A program made the translations under genes and the position numbers. From Eggerthella sinensis (GTDB taxonomy: Bacteria > Actinomycetota > Coriobacteriia > Coriobacteriales > Eggerthellaceae), in assembly GCF_003339815.1 (NCBI RefSeq), contig NZ_PPTT01000016.1:1-64000 (forward strand): a DNA stretch of 64,000 nt. The letters run 5' to 3'. Each line of letters opens with the position of its first letter. The stretch's first letter is position 1. Below are positions 18,012 through 25,621 of the stretch, piece after piece. Under the pieces are notes generated by a model that was not told the DNA's origin, searched no databases, and saw only the letters and a program-made list of their open reading frames with translations.

Positions 18012-18782
18012 ATGTCGTATTCCAATTCGTTCGACTACCGCTCCCCCGCAGGCCGCACCGCGCCGATGCGGCGCATGCCGCCGCGCGGCTCCGTCAGCTA
18101 CGCCGCCCCTGCACCGCGCTCGCGTCGCTCCCGCTCACCGCTGCAACTCGTCGCCGTGCTCGTGCTGCTGGCAGCCCTCGCCGCCGCAGGCTGGTACGCC
18201 GTGTCCACGCTGAGCGGCGTGGTGGCGGGAGCGACGCCGGCTGCCGGCGCGTCCGCCGGCCCGCAGTCCACGCCGCGCGGCGACTGGCGCCGCGGCGAGG
18301 TTCCCGCGCTGTACCAGAAGGACCCGGAATGGGCGCAGGGTACCTACGCGGAAGACGAGTTCGGCACGACGGGGTGCGGCCCCACCTGCCTCGCCATGGT
18401 GTACGCGGCGCTGACCGGCGCCACCGACAAGGGGCCTGCCGAGATGGGCGCGCTCTCCGAGCGCATGGGGTGCGCCTCCCCCGACGGCACCGCCTGGACG
18501 TTCATGACCGAAGGCGCGGCCGAACTCGGCCTCGTCGCCACCGAGGTGCCGGCCGACGAGTCGAGCATCCGCGGCGCGCTGCTGTCGGGCTCTCCCGTCA
18601 TCTGCAGCGTGGGCCCCGGCGACTTCACCACGACGGGCCACTTCATCGTGCTCACGGGCATCGACGGCCAGGGCCGTCTGCTCATCCGCGATCCGAACAG
18701 CCCCGAGCGCACGAACCGCGCGTGGGACTTCGACACGGTGCTCGCTCAGAGCCGCGCCATCTGGGCCTACTCCGCCGCGTAG
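18012..18782 (+). CDS. Membrane-anchored C39-like (papain-fold) protein
   Basis: The 256-residue protein has an Arg-rich cytoplasmic start, one transmembrane helix (about 44-64) and a C39_2-type extracytoplasmic domain. The putative catalytic Cys122 is in GCGPTC, the His in TGHFIVLTG and the Asp/Asn in RDPN. C39-like enzymes cleave peptides or peptidoglycan cross-bridges, but activity here is inferred. AAGGAGG precedes the ATG. It is divergent from the VanRS-like pair and its last 16 bp overlap the convergent TSCPD gene. A paralogue lies at 24.5 kb. Confidence 0.82.
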   Translation: MSYSNSFDYRSPAGRTAPMRRMPPRGSVSYAAPAPRSRRSRSPLQLVAVLVLLAALAAAGWYAVSTLSGVVAGATPAAGASAGPQSTPRGDWRRGEVPALYQKDPEWAQGTYAEDEFGTTGCGPTCLAMVYAALTGATDKGPAEMGALSERMGCASPDGTAWTFMTEGAAELGLVATEVPADESSIRGALLSGSPVICSVGPGDFTTTGHFIVLTGIDGQGRLLIRDPNSPERTNRAWDFDTVLAQSRAIWAYSAA

Positions 18783-19015
18783 GCGGCGCGCAACCCCTTC
18801 ACCAGCTGGTCGGCGCACGACGTGGAGCGCCGACCGCACGTGTTGCCCTCCAGCACGGCGGCCACCTCGTCCACCGTCATGCCCTCGATGAGCGCCGAGA
18901 CGGCCTTGAGGTTGCCGTTGCAGCCGCCGACGAATTCCACGTGCGACACGCGGTCTCCGTCGAGGTCGATATGGATGGCGCGCGAGCACACGCCCTGCGG
19001 TTGGAAGGTGTACAT
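18767..19015 (-). CDS. TSCPD-domain (TIGR03905-like) small protein
   Basis: The 82-residue protein has four cysteines in the family's pattern: GVCSRAI, GGCNGN, NTCGRRSTSCADQL. Related TSCPD domains occur fused to ribonucleotide reductases and as stand-alone proteins of unknown function; the cysteines suggest metal or redox chemistry. The gene follows recO (12-bp gap) and overlaps the opposing C39-like gene by 16 bp. Confidence 0.8.
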   Translation of the reverse strand: MYTFQPQGVCSRAIHIDLDGDRVSHVEFVGGCNGNLKAVSALIEGMTVDEVAAVLEGNTCGRRSTSCADQLVKGLRAAYAAE

Positions 19016-19027
19016 GCGAAGACTCCT

Positions 19028-19798
19028 TTAGAACAATCCGGATGTGAACAGGAAGTTGAGCGATTTGAGGTTCGCGCCGACGTGCTCGCCGATCCACTGC
19101 TGGCAGAACCGCAGCACGCCGAACGAGGCCGACGGGTCCACCTCGAGCGCTTCGATCTCGGCGAACGTCGAGCCCAGCAGCGCCCGGCACCAGGCCAGGG
19201 CAGCCTCGGGCACCATGACGGTTTCCATGCCGCTGCGGCACAGCGGGCACACGACGCCGCCCTCGTGGTACGAGAGCGCCACGTTGCCCTCGGGCGGTCC
19301 GGCGGGCAGGGCGCGCCCGCAGCCCACGCACGTGTCGAGGCTCGGGCGCAGCCCGGCGAACGCGAGGGTTTTCAGCAGATGGGCCGCGCACACGGCCGGC
19401 ACCTGCGCGGCCTCGACGCGGCCGAGGCTGGCGAGGGCGGCGCGCGTGAGCGCGAACAGCCGCTCGTTCTCGAGGCCCATCTGCGTCACGCGGTCGAGCA
19501 GCTCGGCCATGGGGGCGGCGCCGGCGGCGTGCTCGAGGTCGCGGCGCAGGCGGTCGTTGCTCTCGACGAGCCGCACTTCCTTGACGATGTCGAGGCTGCG
19601 GCCGCGCGCGAAGAACGCGTCGGCCACCGAGTACAGCTCGAGGCGCGCGGCGAACGAGCTCGTGGGCTTCCGCGCCCCCTTCGCCACCGCCCGCATCTGC
19701 GAGCCGTCCTCGGCGAGCAGCGTCACGATGAGGTCGCTCTCGCCGAGCTTCGTCTTGCGCAGCACGATGACGCGCGCGTCGTAGGTGGGCGCTGACAC
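19028..19798 (-). CDS. recO: DNA repair protein RecO
   Basis: RecO helps load RecA onto SSB-coated DNA in the RecFOR pathway. The 256-residue product has the N-terminal OB fold (ARVIVLRKTKLGESDLIVTL) and a C-terminal zinc site (CVGCG near 172 and CPLC near 206). The start is GTG at 19798, 7 nt after the upstream gene's stop. It belongs to the run with era, dgkA, ybeY and phoH, as in many Gram-positives. Confidence 0.95.
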   Translation of the reverse strand: MSAPTYDARVIVLRKTKLGESDLIVTLLAEDGSQMRAVAKGARKPTSSFAARLELYSVADAFFARGRSLDIVKEVRLVESNDRLRRDLEHAAGAAPMAELLDRVTQMGLENERLFALTRAALASLGRVEAAQVPAVCAAHLLKTLAFAGLRPSLDTCVGCGRALPAGPPEGNVALSYHEGGVVCPLCRSGMETVMVPEAALAWCRALLGSTFAEIEALEVDPSASFGVLRFCQQWIGEHVGANLKSLNFLFTSGLF

Positions 19799-19805
19799 GC
19801 GGGTG

Positions 19806-21341
19806 CTACGAAACGCTCGAGATCATGTTGTCGCTCGTCCACACGATGGAGCCGCTCTTCTGCTTGGAGGAGCCGTAGACGGTCTCGCCGTCGAGCGAGG
19901 TCACCGCCTTGCCCGTGATGGTGAACGAGGTGGTCTCGCCGCCCTCGTACTTCACGGCGTCCACCGATTCCACGAGGTAGGCCGTGCCGCCGATGGAAAG
20001 CGGCTCGCCCGACGACACGAGGCCGCCGAGGTAGTTCTGCGCGGCCTGCTCGAGCTCGCTGCCGCGCGACAGGGCCACGGACACGGTCACCGACGAGCCG
20101 GAATCGGCCTTCGCGCCGGCGGCGGGGTCGGTGCTGAGCGCGGTGCCCGGCGCCACGCTGTCGTCGTAGATGTACGAGGCCACGGGCTCGTAGCCGGCGT
20201 CCTGCAGCAGCTTCGACGCCTCGTCCCACGTCTTGCCCGCCACGTCGGGCACGGTGTAGGGCACGGCCGCCGTGACGGTGACGGGGGTGTTCGCCTGCGC
20301 CTTCGTGCCCACCTCGGGATCGATGCTCAGCACGAGGCCCTCGTGCTCGTCGGACTTCTCGGTGACGAACTTGACGTTCTCGAAGCCGGCGTCGGCCAGC
20401 AGGGCGGCCACCTCGTCGCGCTGCATGCCCACGGCCTCGGGGATCGTGCGGGCCTCGGACACCTCGATGGTGACCTCGGTGCCCTTCTCCTCGCGCGCGC
20501 CTGCGCCGGGGTCCATGCGCTGCACGACCCCTTCGGTGGCGTCGGACTTCACCTTCTCCTCGCGCACCGCGAAGCCCTTGCTCTCCAGCACGGACACGGC
20601 GTCGGCCTGCGTCATGCCCACCACGTCGGGCAGCATCTTGCCGCCCCACAGCTCGAGGTAGTACGTGGTGCCGGCTGCGGCGACGCCGATGACGAGCAGG
20701 CACGCGAGCACGATGAGCGCGGCCTTGCCCTTGCCGCCCTTCTTCTTGTTGGCGTCGGGCGCGCGGAATTCCTTCTGCTTCGGGGCGGCCTGCCCCTCGA
20801 TGCGCGGCATCTCCATGGTGTCGCCCGGGCCCCACGTCTTCTGCGGCGGCACGTAGCCCGCGTCGACGAGGCACTCGTCGAAGCCGGAGAAGTCGTTGCG
20901 CGCGGTGGCCGACGGGTCGTCGTCGGGGCGGCGCGGGACGAACGCGGAGAGATCGTCGGCAGCGGGTGCGACGTCGTTCGCTCCGTCATCGACGGAGCCG
21001 AAGTCGAACGCGTTGCCGTTCTCGTCGACGTTCACGCCCGCCACGTCGATGGCGGGAAGAGTGGCGCGATCGAGCGGGCCCGAGGTGTCGGGCTTGTCGT
21101 CGTCGGCCGGCTCGGCTACGGGCTCGTCGGCGGACACGACGCCTTCGAAATCAGGGTCGAGCTCGTCGGCGGCTTCGTCGGACGCAACGGCAGCGCGCTC
21201 GGCCTTCGCCGCTTGCTCGGCTTCTTCGATGGCCGCGGTGGCCGCAGCGACCTGCGCGATCCTGCCGGAGAGCGGGAAGCCGCACTCGTTGCAGAATTTC
21301 GCGTCGTCACGGTTTTCGGATTGGCATTGAGGACAGATCAT
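19806..21341 (-). CDS. Zinc-ribbon membrane protein with PASTA repeats
   Basis: The 511-residue protein starts with a zinc ribbon (CPQCQ...CNECG, residues 3-20), followed by an acidic low-complexity region (about 30-170), one transmembrane helix near 200-222 and three PASTA domains (about 228-430; PDVVGMTQADAVSVLESKGF, then IPEAVGMQRDEV and VPDVAGKTWDEA). It closes with a small beta-rich domain. PASTA domains bind peptidoglycan fragments or beta-lactams. Unlike PknB-type proteins there is no kinase domain. It directly precedes recO (7-bp gap). Confidence 0.85.
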   Translation of the reverse strand: MICPQCQSENRDDAKFCNECGFPLSGRIAQVAAATAAIEEAEQAAKAERAAVASDEAADELDPDFEGVVSADEPVAEPADDDKPDTSGPLDRATLPAIDVAGVNVDENGNAFDFGSVDDGANDVAPAADDLSAFVPRRPDDDPSATARNDFSGFDECLVDAGYVPPQKTWGPGDTMEMPRIEGQAAPKQKEFRAPDANKKKGGKGKAALIVLACLLVIGVAAAGTTYYLELWGGKMLPDVVGMTQADAVSVLESKGFAVREEKVKSDATEGVVQRMDPGAGAREEKGTEVTIEVSEARTIPEAVGMQRDEVAALLADAGFENVKFVTEKSDEHEGLVLSIDPEVGTKAQANTPVTVTAAVPYTVPDVAGKTWDEASKLLQDAGYEPVASYIYDDSVAPGTALSTDPAAGAKADSGSSVTVSVALSRGSELEQAAQNYLGGLVSSGEPLSIGGTAYLVESVDAVKYEGGETTSFTITGKAVTSLDGETVYGSSKQKSGSIVWTSDNMISSVS

Positions 21342-21378
21342 GCTGGCTTACTCCCTCGCACATGGGTCTACGCGACAA

Positions 21379-21384
21379 ATTGTA
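21379..21384 (-). promoter_or_regulatory. Candidate -10 element for the PASTA protein-recO unit
   Basis: TACAAT on the minus strand lies 38 bp before the PASTA gene start, in the only AT-rich patch of this gap. No convincing -35 was found at 16-18 bp, so the call is weak. Confidence 0.35.
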
Positions 21385-21406
21385 GCCGAAAACGCGTCCG
21401 GCGCGG

Positions 21407-21430
21407 GCGGGCAACCCGGCGTTTGCCCGC
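21407..21430. terminator. Stem-loop downstream of era
   Basis: GCGGGCAA (21407-21414) pairs perfectly with TTGCCCGC (21423-21430) over an 8-nt loop, 44 bp past the era stop. There is no T-tract. It probably ends the phoH-ybeY-dgkA-era transcript. Confidence 0.45.
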
Positions 21431-21473
21431 ATTCGTGACAATACCTGCAGAAATAAGGGCCGGCGGCGGGGCC

Positions 21474-22397
21474 TTACGCCCCTTCGCCGTACCCGAAGCG
21501 GCGGATCTGGCTCGCGTCGCGGCGCCAGTTCTTCTTCACCTTCACCGACAGGTCCAAGAACACGCGGCAGCCCAGCAGCTGCTCGAGGTCGGCGCGGGCC
21601 TCGGTGCCGATCTGCTTGATGGCCGCGCCCTTCTTGCCGATGATGATGCCCTTCTGGCTGTCGCGCTCCACGTAGACGATGGCGAAGATGCGGTAGAGGT
21701 CCTTCTTGCGGTCGTACTCCATCTCCTCCACGTGCACGCCGATGGCGTGGGGCACCTCGTCGTGGAACGAGCGCAGGATCTTCTCGCGGATGAACTCGGC
21801 CACGACCACCTCGATGGGCTGGTCGGTTTCCATGTCGGCGGGGAACCACGCCGGCCCCGGCGGCAGCAGCGCCACCACCTCGTCGACGAAGTCCTGCACG
21901 TGCTCGCCCGTTTCGCTCGACAGCTCCACGACGGCGTCCCAGTCGCCCAGCTGCGCGGCGGCGAAGCGCTGACGGTCGAGCTGCTCGCCGTCCACGAGGT
22001 CGATCTTCGACAGCACGAGGATCTTCTTCGAGCGGGTGCGCGAAAGCTGCGCGGCCACCCATTCGTCGCCCGTGCCCACCGGCTTCGACGCGTCCACGAG
22101 GAAGGCCACCACGTCCACGCCCTCGAGCGCCTTGAGGGCCGACGTGTTCAGCTCCTCGCCGAGGGCGTCGTGGGGCTTGTGCAGGCCCGGCGTGTCCACG
22201 AGGACGAGCTGGAACTCGGGGCGCGTGTACACCGCGCGGAAACGGTGGCGCGTCGTCTGCGCCGTGTTCGACGTGATGGCGATCTTCTTGCCCATGATGG
22301 CGTTGACGAGCGTCGACTTGCCGGCGTTCGGGCGGCCGACGAGCGTGACGAAGCCCGACTTGAAGGATTCGTCCGCCGGGGAGAGCATATCGTTCAT
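21474..22397 (-). CDS. era: GTPase Era
   Basis: Era binds the 3' end of 16S rRNA and assists 30S assembly. The 307-residue product has G1 GRPNAGKS (20-27), G3 DTPGLHKP, G4 SKID and a C-terminal KH domain (IIIGKKGAAIKQIG) that binds rRNA. Length is normal. It starts 22 nt after the dgkA stop and is the last gene of the phoH-ybeY-dgkA-era run. Confidence 0.97.
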   Translation of the reverse strand: MNDMLSPADESFKSGFVTLVGRPNAGKSTLVNAIMGKKIAITSNTAQTTRHRFRAVYTRPEFQLVLVDTPGLHKPHDALGEELNTSALKALEGVDVVAFLVDASKPVGTGDEWVAAQLSRTRSKKILVLSKIDLVDGEQLDRQRFAAAQLGDWDAVVELSSETGEHVQDFVDEVVALLPPGPAWFPADMETDQPIEVVVAEFIREKILRSFHDEVPHAIGVHVEEMEYDRKKDLYRIFAIVYVERDSQKGIIIGKKGAAIKQIGTEARADLEQLLGCRVFLDLSVKVKKNWRRDASQIRRFGYGEGA

Positions 22398-22419
22398 AGG
22401 TGGGGTGCCTTTCTCGGTA

Positions 22420-22899
22420 TCAGCTGATGAGCGCCAGAAGGCGCGGGACGAACACGGCGGCGGCCACGGCCACGGCGCCGAGCGCGCACACGAGCACCGC
22501 GCCCGCAGCGCAGTCCTTCGCGTGCTTGGCGAGCTCGGCGTACCCCGGCGACACGAGGTCGACCACGGACTCGAGCGCGGTGTTGAAGCATTCGGCGGCC
22601 AGCACGACCGCGATGCAGATGGCGATGGCCGCCCACGAGGGCGGATCGATGGCCAGCGCGAAGCCCAGGATCACCGCCGCCGCCCCCACCGCGAAGTGGA
22701 TCTTCATGTTGCGCTGCGTGCGCGTCGTGTAGGCGATGCCCTCCCAGGCGCACGAAAACGCGCGCCCGAGCGAAAACCGGGCGCGCGATCCTTTGTCCGC
22801 ATGGTTGCGCACGAAGCGTCCCTCGCTGCGATGCTCCTCGCGCGGCGCTTCGTTCCCCTCGATGCGCTCTTCGTCATCCATGGCGCTCATCACGTCCAT
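22420..22899 (-). CDS. dgkA: Diacylglycerol/undecaprenol kinase family protein
   Basis: The 159-residue protein has a hydrophilic N-terminus of about 55 residues and three membrane helices. The active-site signature of the DgkA family is clear: AECFNTALESVVDL followed by AKHAKDCAAGAVL. Gram-positive homologues next to era phosphorylate undecaprenol rather than diacylglycerol, so recycling of the cell-wall lipid carrier is the likely role. It lies between ybeY and era. Confidence 0.92.
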   Translation of the reverse strand: MDVMSAMDDEERIEGNEAPREEHRSEGRFVRNHADKGSRARFSLGRAFSCAWEGIAYTTRTQRNMKIHFAVGAAAVILGFALAIDPPSWAAIAICIAVVLAAECFNTALESVVDLVSPGYAELAKHAKDCAAGAVLVCALGAVAVAAAVFVPRLLALIS

Positions 22900-22923
22900 G
22901 CAAGCCCGCCTTCCCCCTCGCTG

Positions 22924-23391
22924 CTACACCGTGCGCTTGGACCACGCCTCGAGAATCTCGGCTTCGCGCTTCTCCATGACCTCGGCCTCGTCGTCCTCGA
23001 TGTGGTCGTAGCCGCACAGGTGCAGCAGACCGTGGACGAGCAGCAGGCAGATCTCCTCCTCGAACGTGGTGCCGAACTCGCGCATCTGGCGGCTGGCCAC
23101 GTCGGGGGCGATGATCACGTCGCCCAGCTCGAACACCGGGTCCTCGGCCAGCGTCATGGCCGACAGGTCGTCGTCCACGCCGTCGCACTCGAAGGACAGC
23201 ACGTCGGTGGGACCCTCCTTGTGGCGGTACTTCTCGTTGAGCTCGGCGATGGCCTCGTCGGTGACGAAGCTGATGGACACCTCGGTGTTGAAGGGCTTAT
23301 CCTCGCGCGCGAGCACGAACTGCGTGAGCTCGTGCAGCGGCAGCTTCTCGAGGTCCTCTTTGCGGTAGTCGTAGTTGATCTGGATATCCAT
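22924..23391 (-). CDS. ybeY: Endoribonuclease YbeY
   Basis: YbeY is a zinc-dependent RNase involved in 16S rRNA 3'-end maturation and ribosome quality control. The 155-residue product has the metal motif HGLLHLCGYDH (H-x3-H-x5-H). The ATG at 23391 lies 5 nt after the phoH stop, so the two are probably translationally coupled. Confidence 0.95.
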   Translation of the reverse strand: MDIQINYDYRKEDLEKLPLHELTQFVLAREDKPFNTEVSISFVTDEAIAELNEKYRHKEGPTDVLSFECDGVDDDLSAMTLAEDPVFELGDVIIAPDVASRQMREFGTTFEEEICLLLVHGLLHLCGYDHIEDDEAEVMEKREAEILEAWSKRTV

Positions 23392-23396
23392 GGTAC

Positions 23397-24353
23397 TCAA
23401 GCCTTTCTGCTTGCCTGATCGTAGGCGCTCACGATGGCCGCCACGAGCGAGTGGCGCACCACGTCTTTGCCGGTGAACTCGCAAAACGCGATGCCGTCGA
23501 TGTCTTCGAGGATGCCGCGCACGCCCTTGAGGCCCGATATGCCGCGCGGCAGGTCCAGCTGCGTCACGTCGCCCGTGATGATCATCTTCGAGCCGAAGCC
23601 GAGGCGCGTGAGGAACATCTTCATCTGCTCGGGCGTGGTGTTCTGCGCCTCGTCGAGGATGATGAAGCTGTCGTTGAGCGTGCGGCCGCGCATGAACGCG
23701 AGCGGGGCGATCTCGATGACGCCGCTCTCGATGAGCTGCGTAGCGCGCTCCATGTCGGTCATGTCGAACAGCGCGTCGTAGAGCGGGCGGATGTAGGGGT
23801 CCACCTTCTCGGTGAGCGTGCCGGGCAGAAAGCCCAGGCTCTCCCCCGCTTCCACCACCGGGCGCGTGAGGATGATGCGGCCCACCTCCTTGCGCTTGAG
23901 CGCGGCCACGGCCATGGCCATGGCGAGGTAGGTCTTGCCGGTGCCCGCCGGCCCGATGCCGAACGTGATGGTGTTCTCGCGGATGGCGTCGACGTAGCGC
24001 TTCTGGCCCGCGGTTTGCGGGCGGATGGCGCGGCCGCGGTACGTGAGCAGGATGTCCTCGCGCAGCGCGCGGGGCGAGAACTCCGCCGTGCGCAGCAGGT
24101 CGATGGCGTGGCGCACGTAGTCGATGCTCGGCTCGTCGCCGCCTTCCACCAGCTTGATGAGGTCGGAGAACAGCGCCGTGAGCGACTGCACCTCGAGCGG
24201 GTCGCCCTCGAGCACGATCGTGTCGCCGCGCACGGTGATGCGCGCGAGGAACGCGTCTTGCACGAGGTGGAGGATTTCGTCGGCCGGCCCGACGATGAGC
24301 GCCATGTTCACGCTTTGCGGGGCCGTGAGGGTGATTTGCGTTTGGTCTGTCAT
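23397..24353 (-). CDS. phoH: PhoH-like ATPase (PhoL)
   Basis: The 318-residue product has an N-terminal domain and a P-loop ATPase with Walker A GPAGTGKT at 134-141 and Walker B IILDEAQN. PhoH/PhoL proteins are RNA-linked ATPases that usually neighbour ybeY, as here. The ATG at 24353 has no ribosome site; the extended -10 TGGTACAAT ends 7 bases before it, so the mRNA is probably leaderless. An in-frame upstream start at 24431 would lie ahead of this promoter. Confidence 0.94.
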   Translation of the reverse strand: MTDQTQITLTAPQSVNMALIVGPADEILHLVQDAFLARITVRGDTIVLEGDPLEVQSLTALFSDLIKLVEGGDEPSIDYVRHAIDLLRTAEFSPRALREDILLTYRGRAIRPQTAGQKRYVDAIRENTITFGIGPAGTGKTYLAMAMAVAALKRKEVGRIILTRPVVEAGESLGFLPGTLTEKVDPYIRPLYDALFDMTDMERATQLIESGVIEIAPLAFMRGRTLNDSFIILDEAQNTTPEQMKMFLTRLGFGSKMIITGDVTQLDLPRGISGLKGVRGILEDIDGIAFCEFTGKDVVRHSLVAAIVSAYDQASRKA

Positions 24354-24359
24354 GGGGGC

Positions 24360-24368
24360 ATTGTACCA
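24360..24368 (-). promoter_or_regulatory. Extended -10 promoter giving a probable leaderless phoH mRNA
   Basis: TGGTACAAT on the minus strand combines a TGN extension with a near-perfect -10. Transcription would be expected to begin about 7 nt after the final T, which is the A of the phoH ATG. No good -35 is present, as is usual for extended -10 promoters. Confidence 0.6.
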
Positions 24369-24464
24369 CGCATGGCATCGCCCCGCCCCGATGTCATCGA
24401 ACCGACAAGGGAATATGGTGCAGGTGCTCAAATTCGGACGGGAGCGGCGCGCGGGGCGGCGAAG

Positions 24465-25616
24465 CTAGGCGCGCTCGTAGGCGAACAGCGCCTTCGTCTG
24501 GCCGAGCACCTTCTCGACGTCCCACGCCTGGTTCGAGCGTTCGGCCGAGTACGGGTCGTTGATGACAAGGTTGCCGTCGCCGTCGACGCCCGTGATGACG
24601 AAGAAGTGCCCGTTGTCGGTGAAATCGCCGGGGCCGACGTTGCAGATGACCGCGGCGCCGCCCTCGAGCGCCGCGCGCAGGGCGTCGGCATCGGCGTCGA
24701 TGGAGGTGCAGGACAGGCCGAGCGAGGCCGCCTCGTTCACGAGGAACGACGAATCGGTGCCGTCGAACTCGGCCATGTAGCCGCCGTCGCGCGCCCGGAC
24801 GCCCATGTCGTAGGGCGACAGGTCGCCCTTGCCGGTGAGCCCCTGGTACACCATGGAAAGCGAGGTGGGGCAGCAACCCGTCACCGCGAACGCCGTGGAG
24901 CTGTACACCGTGGCGCCCCAGCGCGGGTCCCACTGGTAGAAGCGCGGCACCTCGCCTGCCGCCGGGTCGCCCGTGGCCTCGGCGGCATCGGCGGGGTACG
25001 CATCGGGGAAGCCGCGCACGAACGGGACGGCCTCGGGCTCGGTGGCCGCGAGCTTGAGCAGCTTGTACTGCACCGCCTCGCCGTCGATGACGTAGGCATC
25101 CGGGTGGGCGGCGATCCACGCGGCGTCGTCGCTCGATTCGGCGGCGGCGAGCAGGCTCGCGGTCAGGTCGTCGCCGAGCACGGACGAGAGCGCGGCCTCG
25201 TCGATGGGATCGCGCGCCACCTGCTGCGTCGCGGACGCCTCATCGGATGCGGCGGGCGCAGGCTCGGCCGGGGCGCCCGCGACGCAGCCGCGGATGGCGG
25301 AGACGATCAGGACGACGAGCAGCAGCGCCGCTGCCGCCGCGGCGGCGAGCAGGGCGCGGCGCGGGTTGGCGCGCACGGCTTCGACGACGCTGCCGAGAAC
25401 GGCGAGCACGGGGTTCGATGCGGCGTCCTGCTCCGGGCGCGGAGGGCGGCCGGATGCCTGCCGGGGCGCCGAGGAGCGCGCGGGAGCGTGCTGCTGCGGG
25501 GCGGGACGGCCGTTGAGGCGCGCCTCGCGCTCGGCGAGACGCTGGCGCGCACGGGCGCGGGCGTCGTCGTCGGTCGAGGTCGGGCGACGTTCGTCGGTGC
25601 GGCGCTGCTCCCCCAT
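24465..25616 (-). CDS. Membrane-anchored C39-like (papain-fold) protein, paralogue 2
   Basis: The 383-residue protein has a long Arg/Pro-rich cytoplasmic region, one transmembrane helix (about 88-108), a helical linker and a C-terminal C39_2-type domain. The candidate catalytic Cys lies in TGCCPTSLSMVY, the His in NGHFFVITG and the Asp/Asn in NDPYSAERSNQAWD. The last segment is strongly similar to the protein at 18.0 kb (RDPNSPERTNRAWD), so the two are paralogues. The gene starts 5 nt after the mtaB stop and so belongs to the hrcA-dnaJ-rsmE-mtaB unit. Confidence 0.82.
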   Translation of the reverse strand: MGEQRRTDERRPTSTDDDARARARQRLAEREARLNGRPAPQQHAPARSSAPRQASGRPPRPEQDAASNPVLAVLGSVVEAVRANPRRALLAAAAAAALLLVVLIVSAIRGCVAGAPAEPAPAASDEASATQQVARDPIDEAALSSVLGDDLTASLLAAAESSDDAAWIAAHPDAYVIDGEAVQYKLLKLAATEPEAVPFVRGFPDAYPADAAEATGDPAAGEVPRFYQWDPRWGATVYSSTAFAVTGCCPTSLSMVYQGLTGKGDLSPYDMGVRARDGGYMAEFDGTDSSFLVNEAASLGLSCTSIDADADALRAALEGGAAVICNVGPGDFTDNGHFFVITGVDGDGNLVINDPYSAERSNQAWDVEKVLGQTKALFAYERA

Positions 25617-25621
25617 GGCGG

